From an uncultured Pseudomonadota bacterium (GTDB taxonomy: Bacteria > Pseudomonadota > Gammaproteobacteria > Steroidobacterales > Steroidobacteraceae), in NCBI GenBank assembly GCA_946479515.1, contig CAMLGF010000110.1, positions 1 to 7,358 of the forward strand: a stretch of 7,358 nucleotides of DNA, in the 5' to 3' direction. Below the pieces are notes generated by a model. It ran no database searches. It was not told where the DNA came from and worked only from the letters and a program-made list of their open reading frames with translations. Every line of letters starts with the position of its first letter. Positions within the stretch are counted from its first letter, which is position 1. Shown here piece by piece: positions 4,967 to 7,358 of this stretch. The translations under genes were made by a program, and so were the position numbers.

Positions 4967-7358
4967 GCACCAGATCCACGAGCGCGCCGCGCAGCTCGGC
5001 CATCTTCGGTGGCTTGCTGAGCACCCGGCTCACGTGCTCCGGGGTCTCGTCCGTGGCGATGAGGCGGTGGCCCCAGCCGGTGAGCATGATGATGGGTACC
5101 TGGCCGGACAGCTGGCGGATGCGCGCCGCCACCTTGCGGCCATCCACGTAGGGCATGCCGAGATCGGTGATCACCACGTCGAACGGCCGCCCGGTGTTCA
5201 GCGCGTCCGAGAATACGTCGATGCCGGCCTGGCCGCCCTCGGCGGTCACCACCTCGTGCCCGTCGAGCTCGAGCGCATCGCGCAGGCTGCGCAGCAGCAG
5301 GGGATCGTCGTCGACCAGCAGGACGCGCAGCGACCGGGGCTTCTCCGGCGCCGAGCGCTCGCGTCTCGTCATGCCGGTCGGCGCGCGAGGCACCATCAGG
5401 CGCATGGTGGTGCCGCGTGCGAGCTCGCTGTCGATCTCGAGTTCGCCGCCGTGCCTCTGCACCATGCCGAAGACCATGGGCAGGCCCAGTCCGGTGCCGC
5501 GCTCGCCCTTGGTGGTGAAGAACGGCTCCAGGCAGCGGCTGCGCGTGGTCTCGCTCATGCCGATGCCCGTGTCCTGCACTTCGATGACCACCTGCTCGCC
5601 GCGCGCGTTGCTGCGCGTGCGGAAGGTGACCGCGCCGCCCTCGGGCAGCGCATCCACGGCATTGAGCAGCAGATTGGTGAGGGCGTCGCGAACTTCGTTC
5701 TCGGCGCCCAGGATGCGCGGCAGGTCGGGCTCGAGATCGGTCTTCACGTCGATGACGATGCCGCGCTCCTGCGGCATGTTGGCCCAGCGTGCGCGCGTGA
5801 GGTCAACCACCTGGTCGATGATCTCGTTCACGTCCACGGGTGAGAGCGTCAGCTCGAGGCCGCGCGGCATGTAGAAGGCCCGCATGCGCTGCACCGTGCG
5901 CGAGACGTCGTCGATGGCGCGCTGGATCACACCGAGCTGGTCGCGCGATCGCTCGCTGAGATTGGTCTCGTGGGCGAGCATGGACTGCGTGTAGAGCGCG
6001 GCCGGCGACAACGCGTTGTTGATGTCGTGAGCGATGCCGCTCGCGATCTGCCCCAGCGCGCGCAGGCGCTCCTGCTGCATGACCGTCTGCTGCGTCTGGC
6101 GCAGATCCTGGTACGCCGACTGCAGCGCCCCATAGAGGCGCGACTGGTGCGCGGCCAGCGCGACGTGACTCGACAGCTGGCGCAGGAACTCGCAGTCGTC
6201 GCTGCTGAACGCTTCGGCCCTGCGCTTGGCCACCATCAGCATGCCGAAGGTGTCGCTCTCGGTCACCAGCGGCGCGACGATCAACGAGCTCAATCCGGCC
6301 GTGGCCAGGCGCGCGGGAAAGGGCAGCGACGAGCCTCTGATGTCAGGCTCGTACATCAGCTCGCCGCGCACGCAACGGCCGATTGCATTCTCCTCCACCT
6401 CGACGCGCGCGCCCTCGCCGGCGCCGGCCTGCGTCGCCACCCCCGCGCTGCGCTCTCCCACGCAGTCGACGGTGAGCACCTGCAGCTCCGCCTGGTACCG
6501 GCAGATGCACGCGAACTCGATGCCGAGGTTGTCCTCGAGGCTGCGCAGCACGATCTCGAACACCTTGCGCAGGTCCTGGTGCGCGCCGATGGCATGGGTG
6601 GTGCGGTCCAGGAGCTGCAAGCGCTCGAGCTGCACCTTCAACTTGCGCTCGGCGACGATGAAATCCTCGATGTCGGTGTTCGAGCCGAACCACTTGAGGA
6701 TGCGGCCCGCGGGGTCGCGCAGCGGCACGGCGCGCGTCTTGAACCAGCGGTACACGCCGTCGAAGCGCCGGATGCGGAAGCTGAGGTCGAAGGTGTCGCC
6801 ACTGACCACGACGCGCGACCACTCCATCTGCACCTTGACGCGGTCCTCGGGGTGCACCTGCTCCAGCCAGCCCGAACCGAGCTGCTGCGCCTCGCTGCGG
6901 GCGGTGTAGTCCAGCCACTGCCGCGATAGATAGTCGCAGTACCCATCGCGCAGGCAGGTCCAGATCATCTGCGGCAGCGATTCGGCCAGCGTCTTGAATC
7001 GGGCGCGGGATTCGCGCAGCTGCTCGACGGTCTCGCGATGCTCTGTGATGTCGATGCACGTGCCGATGAAGCCAACGAACTCGCCCTGCGGCCCCAGGTG
7101 TGGCGTGCCGCGTTCCAGCACCCAGCGCCAGGCGCCGTCGTCGCGCTGCAGCCGGTACTCCATTTCATAGGGGCGGCGTGCATCGAAGGCCGCGTGATAG
7201 GTGTCGAGCGCGCGGTCGAAATCCGCCGGGTGGACGTTGTCGGTCCAGCCGTCGCCGATCTCCTGCTCCATTTCGCGCCCGACGAAATCCAGCCAGCGCT
7301 GGTTGAACCAGGTGCAGCGCTTGTCCGGGCCGCTCATCCAGATCATCACCGGCGCCGC
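4950..7358 (-). CDS. Hybrid sensor histidine kinase PAS-PAS-GAF-HisKA-HATPase-REC (N-terminus cut off)
   Basis: The stop is TAG (complement of 4950-4952) and the frame stays open to the right edge; 802 residues are visible, numbered here from 7358. The first codons (AAPVMIWMSG) already look like the inside of a PAS domain, so the true start is beyond the window. Domains: PAS/PAC about 1-108, a second PAS/PAC about 118-235 (LPQMIW... to ...SNTDIEDF), GAF about 250-405, a Gln-rich coiled linker about 408-432, HisKA with H444 in GIAHDINNALSP, HATPase_c with the N box (N566), DTGIGM and GTGLGL, and a C-terminal receiver about 675-800 with the acidic LVDDD, phosphoacceptor D732 (VITDLGMP), T760 and K782. 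All phosphotransfer residues are intact. No transmembrane segment is visible, suggesting a cytosolic sensor. No partner regulator is in view and there is no Hpt domain. It converges on the MFS gene and is unlikely to be functionally tied to trp. Confidence 0.95.
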   Translation of the reverse strand, partial: AAPVMIWMSGPDKRCTWFNQRWLDFVGREMEQEIGDGWTDNVHPADFDRALDTYHAAFDARRPYEMEYRLQRDDGAWRWVLERGTPHLGPQGEFVGFIGTCIDITEHRETVEQLRESRARFKTLAESLPQMIWTCLRDGYCDYLSRQWLDYTARSEAQQLGSGWLEQVHPEDRVKVQMEWSRVVVSGDTFDLSFRIRRFDGVYRWFKTRAVPLRDPAGRILKWFGSNTDIEDFIVAERKLKVQLERLQLLDRTTHAIGAHQDLRKVFEIVLRSLEDNLGIEFACICRYQAELQVLTVDCVGERSAGVATQAGAGEGARVEVEENAIGRCVRGELMYEPDIRGSSLPFPARLATAGLSSLIVAPLVTESDTFGMLMVAKRRAEAFSSDDCEFLRQLSSHVALAAHQSRLYGALQSAYQDLRQTQQTVMQQERLRALGQIASGIAHDINNALSPAALYTQSMLAHETNLSERSRDQLGVIQRAIDDVSRTVQRMRAFYMPRGLELTLSPVDVNEIIDQVVDLTRARWANMPQERGIVIDVKTDLEPDLPRILGAENEVRDALTNLLLNAVDALPEGGAVTFRTRSNARGEQVVIEVQDTGIGMSETTRSRCLEPFFTTKGERGTGLGLPMVFGMVQRHGGELEIDSELARGTTMRLMVPRAPTGMTRRERSAPEKPRSLRVLLVDDDPLLLRSLRDALELDGHEVVTAEGGQAGIDVFSDALNTGRPFDVVITDLGMPYVDGRKVAARIRQLSGQVPIIMLTGWGHRLIATDETPEHVSRVLSKPPKMAELRGALVDLVRRPEN

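Noticed and set aside
5970..6929. Open frames on the + strand within the kinase gene (also 5034-5843)
   Set aside because: They are the complement of clear PAS, GAF, HisKA and receiver sequence and show no recognisable motif.

Overview
This GC-rich window (roughly two thirds G+C by eye) looks chromosomal and proteobacterial. I would tentatively place it in a gammaproteobacterial lineage near Xanthomonadales/Nevskiales/Steroidobacterales. That rests on the gene order, the flavour of the TrpF, TrpA and Bcr/CflA-type sequences, and the hybrid sensor kinase; the window has no marker gene, so it is inference only. I see no RNA genes, CRISPR array, insertion sequence or prophage gene. No gene-free stretch exceeds 300 bases.

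Bases 1-3708 carry the distal part of a tryptophan operon on the + strand: the last codons of trpD (stop at 86), then trpC (188-1054), trpF (1051-1665), trpB (1662-2921) and trpA (2932-3708). Together they convert anthranilate to tryptophan through phosphoribosyl-anthranilate, CdRP and indole-glycerol phosphate. trpC/trpF and trpF/trpB share ATGA stop/start overlaps, so translation is tightly coupled. A Bcr/CflA-like MFS exporter gene (GTG start at 3720) begins 11 nt after the trpA stop and may be the last gene of the transcript.

The most unusual region is the trpD-trpC junction (72-199). A 35-bp unit is tandemly repeated 3.5 times. Every copy carries a GTGA that is at once a stop codon (TGA) and a start codon (GTG). 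Because 35 = 3x12-1, the copies form a ladder of three 12-codon minigenes, each ending on the start codon of the next, and the last ending on the trpC start. Each copy can also fold into a roughly 8-10 bp hairpin whose loop is exactly the GUGA tetranucleotide, a GNRA-type tetraloop. It looks like a chain of termination-reinitiation modules between trpD and trpC.

A second nucleotide-level signal is the octamer AACTACCC. It occurs four times, with two near matches, on one strand across the trp/MFS half, and each time it uses a rare-looking CTA leucine codon after an A-ending codon.

Bases 4950-7358 hold a convergent gene on the - strand: a hybrid sensor histidine kinase (PAS-PAS-GAF-HisKA-HATPase-REC) whose N-terminus lies beyond the right edge. 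Only 30 bp separate it from the MFS gene, with an imperfect GC-rich inverted repeat at the convergent ends.
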